From Lachnospiraceae bacterium (GTDB lineage: Bacteria > Bacillota > Clostridia > Lachnospirales > Lachnospiraceae): a DNA stretch of 46,411 nt. Below, one piece after another: positions 24,948-32,252 of the stretch; within the stretch, counting starts at the first letter, position 1; the number at the start of each line of letters is the position of its first letter. Under the pieces are notes generated by a model. The model was not told where the DNA came from. It ran no database searches and saw only the letters and a list, made by a program, of their open reading frames with translations. The DNA lies in the NCBI GenBank assembly GCA_015056925.1, contig SVFJ01000018.1:1-46411 (forward strand), in the 5' to 3' direction. Made by a program: the position numbers and the translations under genes.

Positions 24948-24981
24948 AAACGAATCGTATAGTAAACCATACTATTCGTTT
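24948..24981. promoter_or_regulatory. 34-bp palindrome, candidate TetR operator
   Basis: A near-perfect palindrome (14 of 17 pairs match) with ends AAACGAAT and ATTCGTTT and inner GTATAG/CCATAC-type bases. It ends 20 bases before the TetR start codon. A TetR repressor binding its own leader is the simple reading; a terminator is less likely because no T run follows. Confidence 0.6.
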
Positions 24982-25001
24982 GGAAGGACAGGATAAGGGG
25001 A

Positions 25002-25571
25002 ATGGGAGACAAGTCAATACAGAAGAAAAAGTACATTATAGAGAAGGCAGCATTGGTATTTGGTGAGAAGGGATATAAGAATGTAACCATGAAGGATATC
25101 GTGGAAGCCTGTGATATCAGCAGAGGTGGTTTATATCTTTATTTTGGCAGTACAAAGGAGATATTTGAAGCTGTATTGGAGAGTACCGGACTCATTTCTA
25201 AGCCGGAAGAGGATGAGGATATGTTACCCGGAGAGAGACTGCTATATTTCTTAGAGGAGAAGAAGCAGGAGATTCTGGATGCGGGGAACAGTCTTAGAAT
25301 GGCGATTTATGAGTATATGTTTGCTCATGGAGAGTCGGACACTGTTGAAGCGGGAGGCTTCGAACGGGATTTGCATCGCTTGCAGGAGATTATAGAGGAA
25401 GGTGTGGCAACTGAGTGGATGGTTTGTGAGGAGCCGAAAGCAGCGGCACGCAATATCCTGTATGCGTTAGAGGGAGTAAAGGTGTCTGCTCAGACAAGAA
25501 AGATTACGTCTGAGATGATAGACAGGGAGATAGAATATATGATGGGTACATTAGGTCTTGCTTTGGAGTGA
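25002..25571 (+). CDS. TetR/AcrR-family transcriptional regulator
   Basis: A 189-residue regulator. The N-terminal helix-turn-helix is clear: IIEKAALVFGEKGYKNVTMK, then DIVEACDISRGGLYLYFGS (residues of about 11-50). The rest is an all-helical ligand domain with no recognisable specificity. It is followed by a promoter for purL and is not obviously linked to it. The strong palindrome just upstream suggests autoregulation and probably repression of an unidentified target. Confidence 0.92.
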   Translation: MGDKSIQKKKYIIEKAALVFGEKGYKNVTMKDIVEACDISRGGLYLYFGSTKEIFEAVLESTGLISKPEEDEDMLPGERLLYFLEEKKQEILDAGNSLRMAIYEYMFAHGESDTVEAGGFERDLHRLQEIIEEGVATEWMVCEEPKAAARNILYALEGVKVSAQTRKITSEMIDREIEYMMGTLGLALE

Positions 25572-25641
25572 GGCCTTTGTTATTTCGTAAGAAAGGTCAA
25601 AAGTTTATTGAAAAAGTGCGTGTTTTCGTATATTTAGACAA

Positions 25642-25669
25642 TTGCAAAATATGAAGAATTTTGTATAAT
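25642..25669 (+). promoter_or_regulatory. Promoter for purL
   Basis: TTGCAA (25642-25647), a 16-base spacer and a perfect TATAAT (25664-25669) preceded by TG. The leader of about 80 bases holds only a short GCCC-TTTT-GGGC hairpin and is too short for a purine riboswitch with expression platform. Confidence 0.7.
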
Positions 25670-25755
25670 GATACATGGTGGTCATTTTATGCCCTTTTGG
25701 GCTGGATGATAGATAGAAATTATTAACAAAAGTAGAATTACGGAGGACTCATTCA

Positions 25756-28700
25756 ATGGGAAATGTAAAGCGTATTTACGTGGAAAAGAAGGCTTCATTT
25801 GCTGTTAAGGCTGTTGAGCTGGAAGAAGAATTAAAGAGCTATCTGGGAATTAACGGATTAGAGAAGGTTAGAATTTTCATCCGTTATGACGTAGAGAACT
25901 TATCTGAAGAGGTGTTTGAGAAGGCATGTCAGTGTGTATTCTCAGAGCCGCCTGTAGATGATTTGTACTTAGAGACATTTGATATTCCTGCAAATGGAAG
26001 ATGCTTTTCTGTAGAGTTCTTACCGGGACAGTTTGACCAGAGAGCAGACTCTGCTGTTCAGTGTGTAAGATTCTTAAAAGAAGACGAGGAGCCAATCATT
26101 AAGACTGCAGTTACTTATCTTTTGATTGGTAATATTTCTGATGATGAGTTCAATAAGATAAAGTCTTATTGTATCAACCCTGTTGATTCAAGAGAGACAG
26201 ATATGGTGAAGCCAGAGACTCTTGTAACAGAGTTTGAGGAGCCTGCTGATGTGGCAAGCTTTGTAGGTTTCAAGGATATGCCTGAGGCAGAGCTTAAGGC
26301 ATTATATGATTCATTAGGTCTTGCTATGACCTTCAAGGATTTCCTTCATATTCAGAACTACTATGTAACTGAGGAGAAGAGAGACCCTTCAGTAACAGAG
26401 ATTAGAGTATTAGATACTTATTGGTCTGACCACTGCCGTCATACTACATTCTCTACAGAGTTAAAGGATGTAACATTTGAAGATGGTTATTATACAGAGC
26501 CGATTAAGACAACATATGAGAACTACCTTGCTACAAGAGAAGAGATTTTCAAGGGTAGAAAGGATAAGTATGTCTGCCTTATGGACTTAGCGCTTATGGC
26601 TATGCGTAAGCTTAAGAAGGATGGCAAGCTTGCAGATATGGAAGAGTCTGATGAGATTAATGCATGTTCTATCGTAGTTCCTGTTGAGATTGATAAGGAA
26701 GACGGTAAGGGTGTTATTACAGAGGAGTGGTTAGTAAGCTTTAAGAATGAGACACATAACCACCCGACAGAGATTGAGCCTTTCGGTGGTGCGGCTACCT
26801 GTCTTGGTGGTGCTATCCGTGACCCATTGTCAGGACGTTCTTATGTATATCAGGCAATGCGTGTAACAGGTGCTGCAGACCCTACAGTTCCTGTTGAAGA
26901 TACAATGAAGGGTAAGCTTTCACAGAAGAAGCTTGTTCGTGGTGCGGCAAGCGGATACTCTTCATACGGTAACCAGATTGGTCTTGCAACAGGATACGTT
27001 AAGGAGATTTATCATCCTAACTATGTTGCTAAGAGAATGGAAATCGGTGCTGTAATGGGTGCTGCTCCTAGAGCAAATGTTATTCGTGAGAACTCTGACC
27101 CGGGTGATATCATCATCCTTTTAGGCGGACGTACAGGACGTGACGGCTGCGGTGGTGCTACAGGTTCTTCTAAGGTACACACAGAGGCTTCTATCGAGAC
27201 TTGTGGTGCTGAGGTTCAGAAGGGTAATGCACCTACAGAGCGTAAGATTCAGAGATTATTCAGAAGAGAAGAAGTTAGTAAGTTAATTAAGAAGTGTAAC
27301 GACTTTGGTGCGGGTGGTGTTTCCGTTGCTATCGGAGAGCTTGCTCCGGGTCTTATTATCGAGATGGATAAGGTTCCTAAGAAGTATGCAGGTCTTGACG
27401 GTACAGAGCTTGCTATTTCTGAGTCACAGGAGAGAATGGCAGTTGTTGTAGACCCTAAGGATGTTGCACAGTTCCTTGCATATGCGGCAGAGGAGAACTT
27501 AGAGGCTATCGAGGTAGCTACAGTAACAGCTGACCCTAGACTTGTTATGATTTGGAGAGGTAAGGAAATCGTTAACCTTTCAAGAGCATTCCTTGATACA
27601 AACGGTGCGCATCAGGAGACAGGCGTATATGTTGATACACCTGTTAAGGAGGATAACTACTTCAATAAGGTAGCTATCGCTAAGGTTGAGGAAGCATTAG
27701 CAGCTGGTAATGTGAAGGATGCTATGTTAGCAGAGTTAAATGACCTTAATGTATGTTCACAGAAGGGTCTTGTTGAGATGTTTGACGCTTCTATCGGTGC
27801 AGGCAGTGTATTCATGCCTTATGGTGGTAAGTATCAGTTAGCTGAGACTCAGACAATGGTTGCCAAGCTTCCTGTATTAAAGGGTAAGACTGATGTTGTA
27901 ACTATGATGAGCTACGGCTTCGACCCATATTTATCTTCATGGAGCCCATATCACGGTGCTGTATATGCGGTAACAGAGTCTATCGCAAGAATCGTGGCAA
28001 CAGGTGGTGACTACAAGAAGATTAGATTAACATTCCAGGAGTACTTCAGACGTATGTCTGAGAATCCTGCAAGATGGAGCCAGCCATTTGCTGCATTACT
28101 TGGTTCATATGATGCACAGATGGGATTCGGTTTGGCTTCTATCGGTGGTAAGGACTCTATGTCAGGTACATTTAATGACATCGATGTTCCTCCAACATTA
28201 GTTTCTTTCGCTGTAGATGTTGCAAAGCAGCAGGATATCGTAAGCCCTGAGCTTAAGAATGCAGGTGATAAGTTAGTAGTATTCTCTATTAAGAAGGATG
28301 AGTACGACTTACCTGTATATGAAGAGGTTATGAAGCTTTATGATGGTATCAACGCACTTATGGCTAAGCAGGCTATCGTTGCAGCGTATGCACTTGATTC
28401 TAAGGGTATCATGGCAGCAGCAGCTAAGATGGCATTCGGTAACAAGCTTGGCGTTGAGTTTGATGCAGCATTAGAGGCTAAGGCATTATTTGCGAACCAG
28501 TTAGGTGATATTATTGCAGAAGTATCAGCAGAGGGTATGAAGGCTCTTAGTGAGAGCGGTATTGCTTACACTGTAGTAGGTACAGTACTTGCTGAGAACG
28601 CCGGATTTGTATATAAGGATACAACAGTAACTATGGAGGATGCTTTGAAGGCTTGGACAAGCAAGCTTGAGAAGGTATTCCCTACAAAGGCTGTTAAGGC

Positions 28701-29565
28701 TACAGATGCGATTGAGACAAAGCTTTTCAATGCATCAGAGATTCACATTTGCAAGAATAAGGTTGCTAAGCCTACAGTATTTATCCCTGTATTCCCGGGT
28801 ACAAACTGTGAGTACGATAGTGCAAAGGCATTTGAGCGTGCAGGAGCAAATGTAATTACAAAGGTATTCCGTAACATGACTGCTTCTGATATCAGAGAGT
28901 CAGTAGATGAGTTCGAGAAGGCAATCGCACAGGCACAGATTATCATGTTCCCGGGTGGATTCTCAGCCGGTGATGAGCCTGATGGTAGTGCGAAGTTCTT
29001 CGCAACAGCATTCCAGAATGCGAAGATGAAGGAAGCTGTTATGAAGCTTTTAAATGAGAGAGATGGTCTTGCACTTGGTATCTGTAACGGATTCCAGGCG
29101 TTGATTAAGTTAGGTCTTGTACCTTACGGCGAGATTACAGGACAGACTGTAGATTCTCCTACACTTACATTCAACACAATTAACCGTCACATCTCTAAGA
29201 TGGTTTATACTAAGGTTGTTTCTAATAAGTCACCTTGGTTACAGCAGGCAGAGCTTGGTAAGACATACGTTACTCCGGCATCTCACGGTGAGGGACGTTT
29301 CGTAGCTCCTAAGGAGTGGATTGATAAGCTCTTTGCTAACGGTCAGGTTGCTACACAGTACTCTGATTTCAATGGAAATCTTTCTATGGATGAAGAGTGG
29401 AACGTTAACGGTTCTTACGCTGCTATCGAGGGTATCACATCTCCGGATGGTAGATGCTTTGGTAAGATGGCACATGTTGAGCGTCGTGGCGATGCAGTAG
29501 CAATGAACATCTATGGCGAGCAGGATTTGAAGATTTTCGAGTCTGGTGTGAAGTATTTTAAGTAA
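25756..29565 (+). CDS. purL: Phosphoribosylformylglycinamidine synthase, single-chain
   Basis: Fourth step of de novo purine synthesis: FGAR, glutamine and ATP give FGAM. The 1269 residues contain all parts in one chain. The N-terminal PurS-like part is followed by DTYWSDHCRHTTFST and the ATP-binding FKNETHNHPTEIEPFGG AATCLGG region, then a second synthetase half (YDAQMGFGLASIGGKDSMSG). The C-terminal glutaminase starts at VFPGTNCEYDSAKAFERAG, with nucleophile Cys in GLALGICNGFQ and His in SHGEGRF. Codons are strongly biased, consistent with high expression. It has its own promoter and terminator. Confidence 0.97.
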   Translation: MGNVKRIYVEKKASFAVKAVELEEELKSYLGINGLEKVRIFIRYDVENLSEEVFEKACQCVFSEPPVDDLYLETFDIPANGRCFSVEFLPGQFDQRADSAVQCVRFLKEDEEPIIKTAVTYLLIGNISDDEFNKIKSYCINPVDSRETDMVKPETLVTEFEEPADVASFVGFKDMPEAELKALYDSLGLAMTFKDFLHIQNYYVTEEKRDPSVTEIRVLDTYWSDHCRHTTFSTELKDVTFEDGYYTEPIKTTYENYLATREEIFKGRKDKYVCLMDLALMAMRKLKKDGKLADMEESDEINACSIVVPVEIDKEDGKGVITEEWLVSFKNETHNHPTEIEPFGGAATCLGGAIRDPLSGRSYVYQAMRVTGAADPTVPVEDTMKGKLSQKKLVRGAASGYSSYGNQIGLATGYVKEIYHPNYVAKRMEIGAVMGAAPRANVIRENSDPGDIIILLGGRTGRDGCGGATGSSKVHTEASIETCGAEVQKGNAPTERKIQRLFRREEVSKLIKKCNDFGAGGVSVAIGELAPGLIIEMDKVPKKYAGLDGTELAISESQERMAVVVDPKDVAQFLAYAAEENLEAIEVATVTADPRLVMIWRGKEIVNLSRAFLDTNGAHQETGVYVDTPVKEDNYFNKVAIAKVEEALAAGNVKDAMLAELNDLNVCSQKGLVEMFDASIGAGSVFMPYGGKYQLAETQTMVAKLPVLKGKTDVVTMMSYGFDPYLSSWSPYHGAVYAVTESIARIVATGGDYKKIRLTFQEYFRRMSENPARWSQPFAALLGSYDAQMGFGLASIGGKDSMSGTFNDIDVPPTLVSFAVDVAKQQDIVSPELKNAGDKLVVFSIKKDEYDLPVYEEVMKLYDGINALMAKQAIVAAYALDSKGIMAAAAKMAFGNKLGVEFDAALEAKALFANQLGDIIAEVSAEGMKALSESGIAYTVVGTVLAENAGFVYKDTTVTMEDALKAWTSKLEKVFPTKAVKATDAIETKLFNASEIHICKNKVAKPTVFIPVFPGTNCEYDSAKAFERAGANVITKVFRNMTASDIRESVDEFEKAIAQAQIIMFPGGFSAGDEPDGSAKFFATAFQNAKMKEAVMKLLNERDGLALGICNGFQALIKLGLVPYGEITGQTVDSPTLTFNTINRHISKMVYTKVVSNKSPWLQQAELGKTYVTPASHGEGRFVAPKEWIDKLFANGQVATQYSDFNGNLSMDEEWNVNGSYAAIEGITSPDGRCFGKMAHVERRGDAVAMNIYGEQDLKIFESGVKYFK

Positions 29566-29570
29566 GATAG

Positions 29571-29600
29571 AGACCTTGTGCTGCGGCACAAGGTCTTTTT
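29571..29600 (+). terminator. Intrinsic terminator after purL
   Basis: AGACCTTGTGC (29571-29581) pairs GCACAAGGTCT (29586-29596) around TGCG, ending in TTTTT. Confidence 0.92.
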
Positions 29601-29643
29601 GTAAAGAGATATATGATTTTGCGACGGAGAAAAGCATTGAATT

Positions 29644-29697
29644 AAGAATTTGCCACAGCAAATTCTTATGAAGTGTTGTAGTCGCGCAACACTTTTG
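29644..29697 (+). repeat. Double hairpin, AAGAAT family copy 1
   Basis: AAGAATTTGC (29644-29653) pairs GCAAATTCTT (29658-29667), then AAGTGTTG (29671-29678) pairs CAACACTT (29687-29694), followed by TTG. The same two-hairpin order recurs at 34130-34183, with compensating base changes in the first stem. Confidence 0.7.
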
Positions 29698-29831
29698 TAA
29701 AGTCTTTTTTGAGAAAAAGTCGCATAAAAATATCAGTGGGTTTCGAAAGATATTTCGTGATTATGTCATCTGTACTTTTTTGGTGATTAGGAGTATACTA
29801 TCTTTTATCGGAAGAGCGAGGTGTAACATAG

Positions 29832-30095
29832 ATGGCAAATAAGATTTATGGACAGGAAGTACCATTTGTCGAGACTATGGATGAAGCTGTGAAGAGCAAG
29901 ATTGAGCGTGCATTCTTGAAGAAGGGTGTATCTTATCTGATTAAGGTAGATAAGGTGATGGATAGAAAGAAGGGCTTATTCGAGAAGAGTAAGAAGTATT
30001 CCTTTTATATCAGCCGTTTTCAAGAGGAGCAGGCGAAGAGTGCCATGGCAGAAAGTGAATTCGAAGAAGATAGTGTAGTTTTCTTGATTCAATAA
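29832..30095 (+). CDS. Small basic protein of unknown function
   Basis: 87 residues with a Lys-rich middle (DKVMDRKKGLFEKSKKYSFY) and an acidic end. It has no signal peptide, membrane helix or Cys. It looks like a real gene because a ribosome site (GAGGTG region) precedes it and a hairpin terminator follows within ten bases. I do not recognise it. Confidence 0.55.
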   Translation: MANKIYGQEVPFVETMDEAVKSKIERAFLKKGVSYLIKVDKVMDRKKGLFEKSKKYSFYISRFQEEQAKSAMAESEFEEDSVVFLIQ

Positions 30096-30103
30096 GAATG
30101 GAA

Positions 30104-30133
30104 GGGTATCGTAATTTGTACGGTACCCTTTGT
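30104..30133 (+). terminator. Terminator after the 87-residue protein
   Basis: GGGTATCGTA (30104-30113) pairs TACGGTACCC (30119-30128) with one G-T pair, loop ATTTG, then TTTGTT. Confidence 0.7.
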
Positions 30134-30249
30134 TACGTTATTGCTTTGCAATAACGTAACAAAGAGTATTAGTATGCACACGCCAAAGTAGGGAATAGGT
30201 CGCATAAATGCGACGCTTTGGCGGCGCAAGAATGTGCTTTGCACATTCT
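30128..30249. repeat. Cluster of three further perfect hairpins
   Basis: A perfect 17-bp stem joins 30128-30144 to 30148-30164 around TTT. CGCCAAAG (30181-30188) pairs CTTTGGCG (30216-30223), enclosing GTCGCAT-AA-ATGCGAC (30199-30214). AGAATGTGC (30229-30237) pairs GCACATTCT (30241-30249). The last stem is of the AAGAATNNGC kind also seen at 29644 and 34130. The cluster fills the space between two small genes. Confidence 0.75.
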
Positions 30250-30279
30250 CATTTTGTTACGTAGGGAGGAAAATCTAGT

Positions 30280-30510
30280 ATGATGGACTTTGGAAAGATT
30301 ATGAAGATTAAGGGGGCATGGGATACCTTTAATGGGAACCACCCCAGATTTATGCCTTTTATGAAGGCGATTGCACAGGATGGTGTGCAGGAAGGAACGA
30401 TTATTGAGATTAAGGTGACGAATCCTGCGGGTAAGGAGTATAATACCAATATGAAGATTACACAGAGTGATTTGGAGCTGTTTGCGCAGATGAAGGGTAT
30501 GATGAATTAG
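30280..30510 (+). CDS. Small protein of unknown function upstream of queH
   Basis: 76 residues, soluble-looking, with a helical start (DFGKIMKIKGAWDTFNGNHP) and a short beta-rich part (GTIIEIKVTNPAGKEY). AGGGAGG lies ten bases before the ATG at 30280. It ends three bases before queH and is therefore probably co-transcribed and co-translated with it. No known family is recognised. Confidence 0.6.
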   Translation: MMDFGKIMKIKGAWDTFNGNHPRFMPFMKAIAQDGVQEGTIIEIKVTNPAGKEYNTNMKITQSDLELFAQMKGMMN

Positions 30511-30513
30511 AAG

Positions 30514-31200
30514 ATGGCTAATATAAGAAACTATCAGAAGGAATTGGACAAGTTAATAGATGGATTAGTAAAGCAGGATAAAGTACCAACTCTTTTCTTG
30601 CATAGCTGTTGTGCGCCATGTAGCAGTTATGTGTTGGAGTATTTGCGTCAGTATTTTAAGATTACGGTCTTTTACTATAATCCCAATATTTCGGCAGAGC
30701 CTGAGTATGTAAAACGTGTAGAGGAGCAGAAGCGACTGATTGCGGCGTATAATGAGCAGGCTTTAGACAGCATGGTGAAGAGGGCAGATGATACTTTTGT
30801 TAAGGTCTATCCGATTGATATTGTGGAGGGAGACTATATTCCGCAAGAGTTCTACGATATTGCGAAGGGCTTGGAGCAGTGTCCGGAAGGCGGCGAGAGG
30901 TGCTATGCTTGTTATGAACTTCGACTTCGTAAGACTGCGCAACAGGCAGCAGAGCAAGGCTTTGACTATTTTGCAACGACTTTGACGATTAGTCCTCTTA
31001 AGAATGCACCAAAGCTGAATGAAATCGGTGAGAAATTGTCGGCAGAGTATGATGTAGCTTGGCTTCCGTCGGATTTTAAGAAGAAGAATGGTTATAAGCG
31101 TTCGATAGAGTTGTCGGCAGAGTATGATTTATATAGACAGGACTATTGTGGATGTATATATTCGAAGGTGGAAAGGGAGAAACAGAAGCAGGGGGAGTAA
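30514..31200 (+). CDS. queH: Epoxyqueuosine reductase QueH (DUF208)
   Basis: A 228-residue enzyme for the last step of tRNA queuosine synthesis, unrelated to the cobalamin enzyme QueG. The Cys pair in LHSCCAPCSSYVLEY (about residues 29-43) and the later CPEGGERCYACYELR and DYCGCIYS segments supply the metal/disulfide Cys residues typical of QueH. It overlaps or nearly touches both neighbours: the preceding small gene ends three bases before it, and the deaminase gene starts one base after its stop codon. Confidence 0.93.
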   Translation: MANIRNYQKELDKLIDGLVKQDKVPTLFLHSCCAPCSSYVLEYLRQYFKITVFYYNPNISAEPEYVKRVEEQKRLIAAYNEQALDSMVKRADDTFVKVYPIDIVEGDYIPQEFYDIAKGLEQCPEGGERCYACYELRLRKTAQQAAEQGFDYFATTLTISPLKNAPKLNEIGEKLSAEYDVAWLPSDFKKKNGYKRSIELSAEYDLYRQDYCGCIYSKVEREKQKQGE

Positions 31201-31201
31201 G

Positions 31202-31837
31202 ATGAAATTTACAGAATTAGCAATACATTGGAAACGAATCTTTGAACTGGAATGGGAATCCATTTGCGAAGGTAGTAAGGCGATTGCAGCAGTTATCGTG
31301 AATGAAGTTGGCGAAATTGTATCTGAGGGAAGAAATCAAATATCAGAAACTAATGTACCTAATCCAACAACAGCTCATGCGGAAACAGAGGCAATCAGAA
31401 ATCTTGATGTGAGTATATACACAAAGCCAAAGGCATATACGCTATATGCAGGACTAGAGCCATGTATCATGTGTATGGGAACATTGGTAATGGGGCATAT
31501 TCGCAATGTAGTGATAGCAGCTAGAGACGATTATGGCGGAGCAATGGATTTGATTAAATATAGCAAGTTTGCCAAAAGCAAGGATATCAAGATTACATGG
31601 TTAGATAACGAATTAGGAGATATGCAAAGAGCATTTCAGACGATTCGTGAGTTGATTTATAATCAGGATGAAGATAAGCGAAGGCAGATGTTGGAGGATT
31701 TTTCTGTCTATAATAAGAGAGGCGTCGATGCGGCTGCGAAGCTGGTAGAAGAAGGCTTTTTTGAAGGGCAGACACTTGGGGAGATTGCAGCTTGGGAAGT
31801 ATTTGATGTGCTGATGGAGCGAATGCTGGGAAGATAA
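31202..31837 (+). CDS. Nucleoside/tRNA deaminase-like protein (TadA/CMP-deaminase fold)
   Basis: A 211-residue zinc deaminase. HAETEAI (His-Ala-Glu) and PCIMCMG (PCxxC) are the zinc-binding and catalytic motifs. The N terminus resembles TadA-type proteins, but a C-terminal helical extension of about 70 residues with a KLVEEGFFEGQTLGEIAAW segment is longer than in TadA, so tRNA-adenosine deamination is uncertain. The start is the ATG at 31202 behind GGGGGAG; an upstream in-frame extension runs inside queH. It is tightly coupled to queH, which hints at a tRNA-modification role. Confidence 0.8.
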   Translation: MKFTELAIHWKRIFELEWESICEGSKAIAAVIVNEVGEIVSEGRNQISETNVPNPTTAHAETEAIRNLDVSIYTKPKAYTLYAGLEPCIMCMGTLVMGHIRNVVIAARDDYGGAMDLIKYSKFAKSKDIKITWLDNELGDMQRAFQTIRELIYNQDEDKRRQMLEDFSVYNKRGVDAAAKLVEEGFFEGQTLGEIAAWEVFDVLMERMLGR

Positions 31838-31845
31838 GCAGGTAC

Positions 31846-32093
31846 CCCGACTGGAGCAAAGAAAATGCTAGTATAGTCTGGAAAAAAGAAAGTGAAATCC
31901 CGACTGGAGCAAGGAAAATGCTAGCCAAGTCGGGAAAAAAGAAAGTGAAATCCCGACTGGAGAAGGGAAAATGCTTGTTAAGTCGGGAAAAAGGCAAGTG
32001 AAATTCCGACTGGAGAGAGGAAAAGGCTTGCTGAGTCGGAAAAACGATAGAAAATACCCCGACTGGAGTGGAGAAAATACATGATAAGTCGGG
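31846..32093 (+). repeat. Tandem array of five 53-bp units with CCCGACT/AGTCGGG hairpins
   Basis: Units start at 31846, 31899, 31952, 32005 and 32058, an exact 53-base period. Each has CCCGACT, 22 bases, AGTCGGG and a linker of about 17 bases containing AAGTGAAAT in the first three. Unit 4 reads TCCGACT with AGTCGGA, a compensating double change, and unit 1 has a damaged right arm. No unique spacers are present, so this is not a CRISPR array. It lies between the deaminase gene and the argS promoter. Confidence 0.85.
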
Positions 32094-32149
32094 ATAGGGA
32101 GAAAAAATCATAGTTAAGGGAGACAAAATTAGAGTTTTCCCGAATTTAC

Positions 32150-32178
32150 TTGATTTCATAGGCAAAACCAAGTATGAT
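32150..32178 (+). promoter_or_regulatory. Promoter for argS
   Basis: TTGATT (32150-32155) and TATGAT (32173-32178), 17 bases apart, about 70 bases before the start codon. Confidence 0.55.
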
Positions 32179-32252
32179 ATATAGGCAGTTTTGATGAATA
32201 GAAAATAATGATATTAAGATAAAGCGATAAGCGAACGGAAAGGACGAGAACG

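Noticed and set aside
25670-25755. Purine riboswitch before purL
   Set aside because: The leader is only about 85 bases, with no three-way junction or conserved loop bases; just one 4-bp hairpin is visible.
31124-31201. N-terminal extension of the deaminase
   Set aside because: It overlaps the end of queH in another frame, and the ATG at 31202 has a GGGGGAG site.
31846-32093. CRISPR array at the second repeat region
   Set aside because: The 22-base loop and the linker are repeated along with the arms, so no spacer diversity exists.
31593-32171. 192-residue open frame on the - strand
   Set aside because: It runs through the 53-bp tandem array and the deaminase gene; its repeated Phe/Pro-rich text is a by-product of the repeats and it has no ribosome site.
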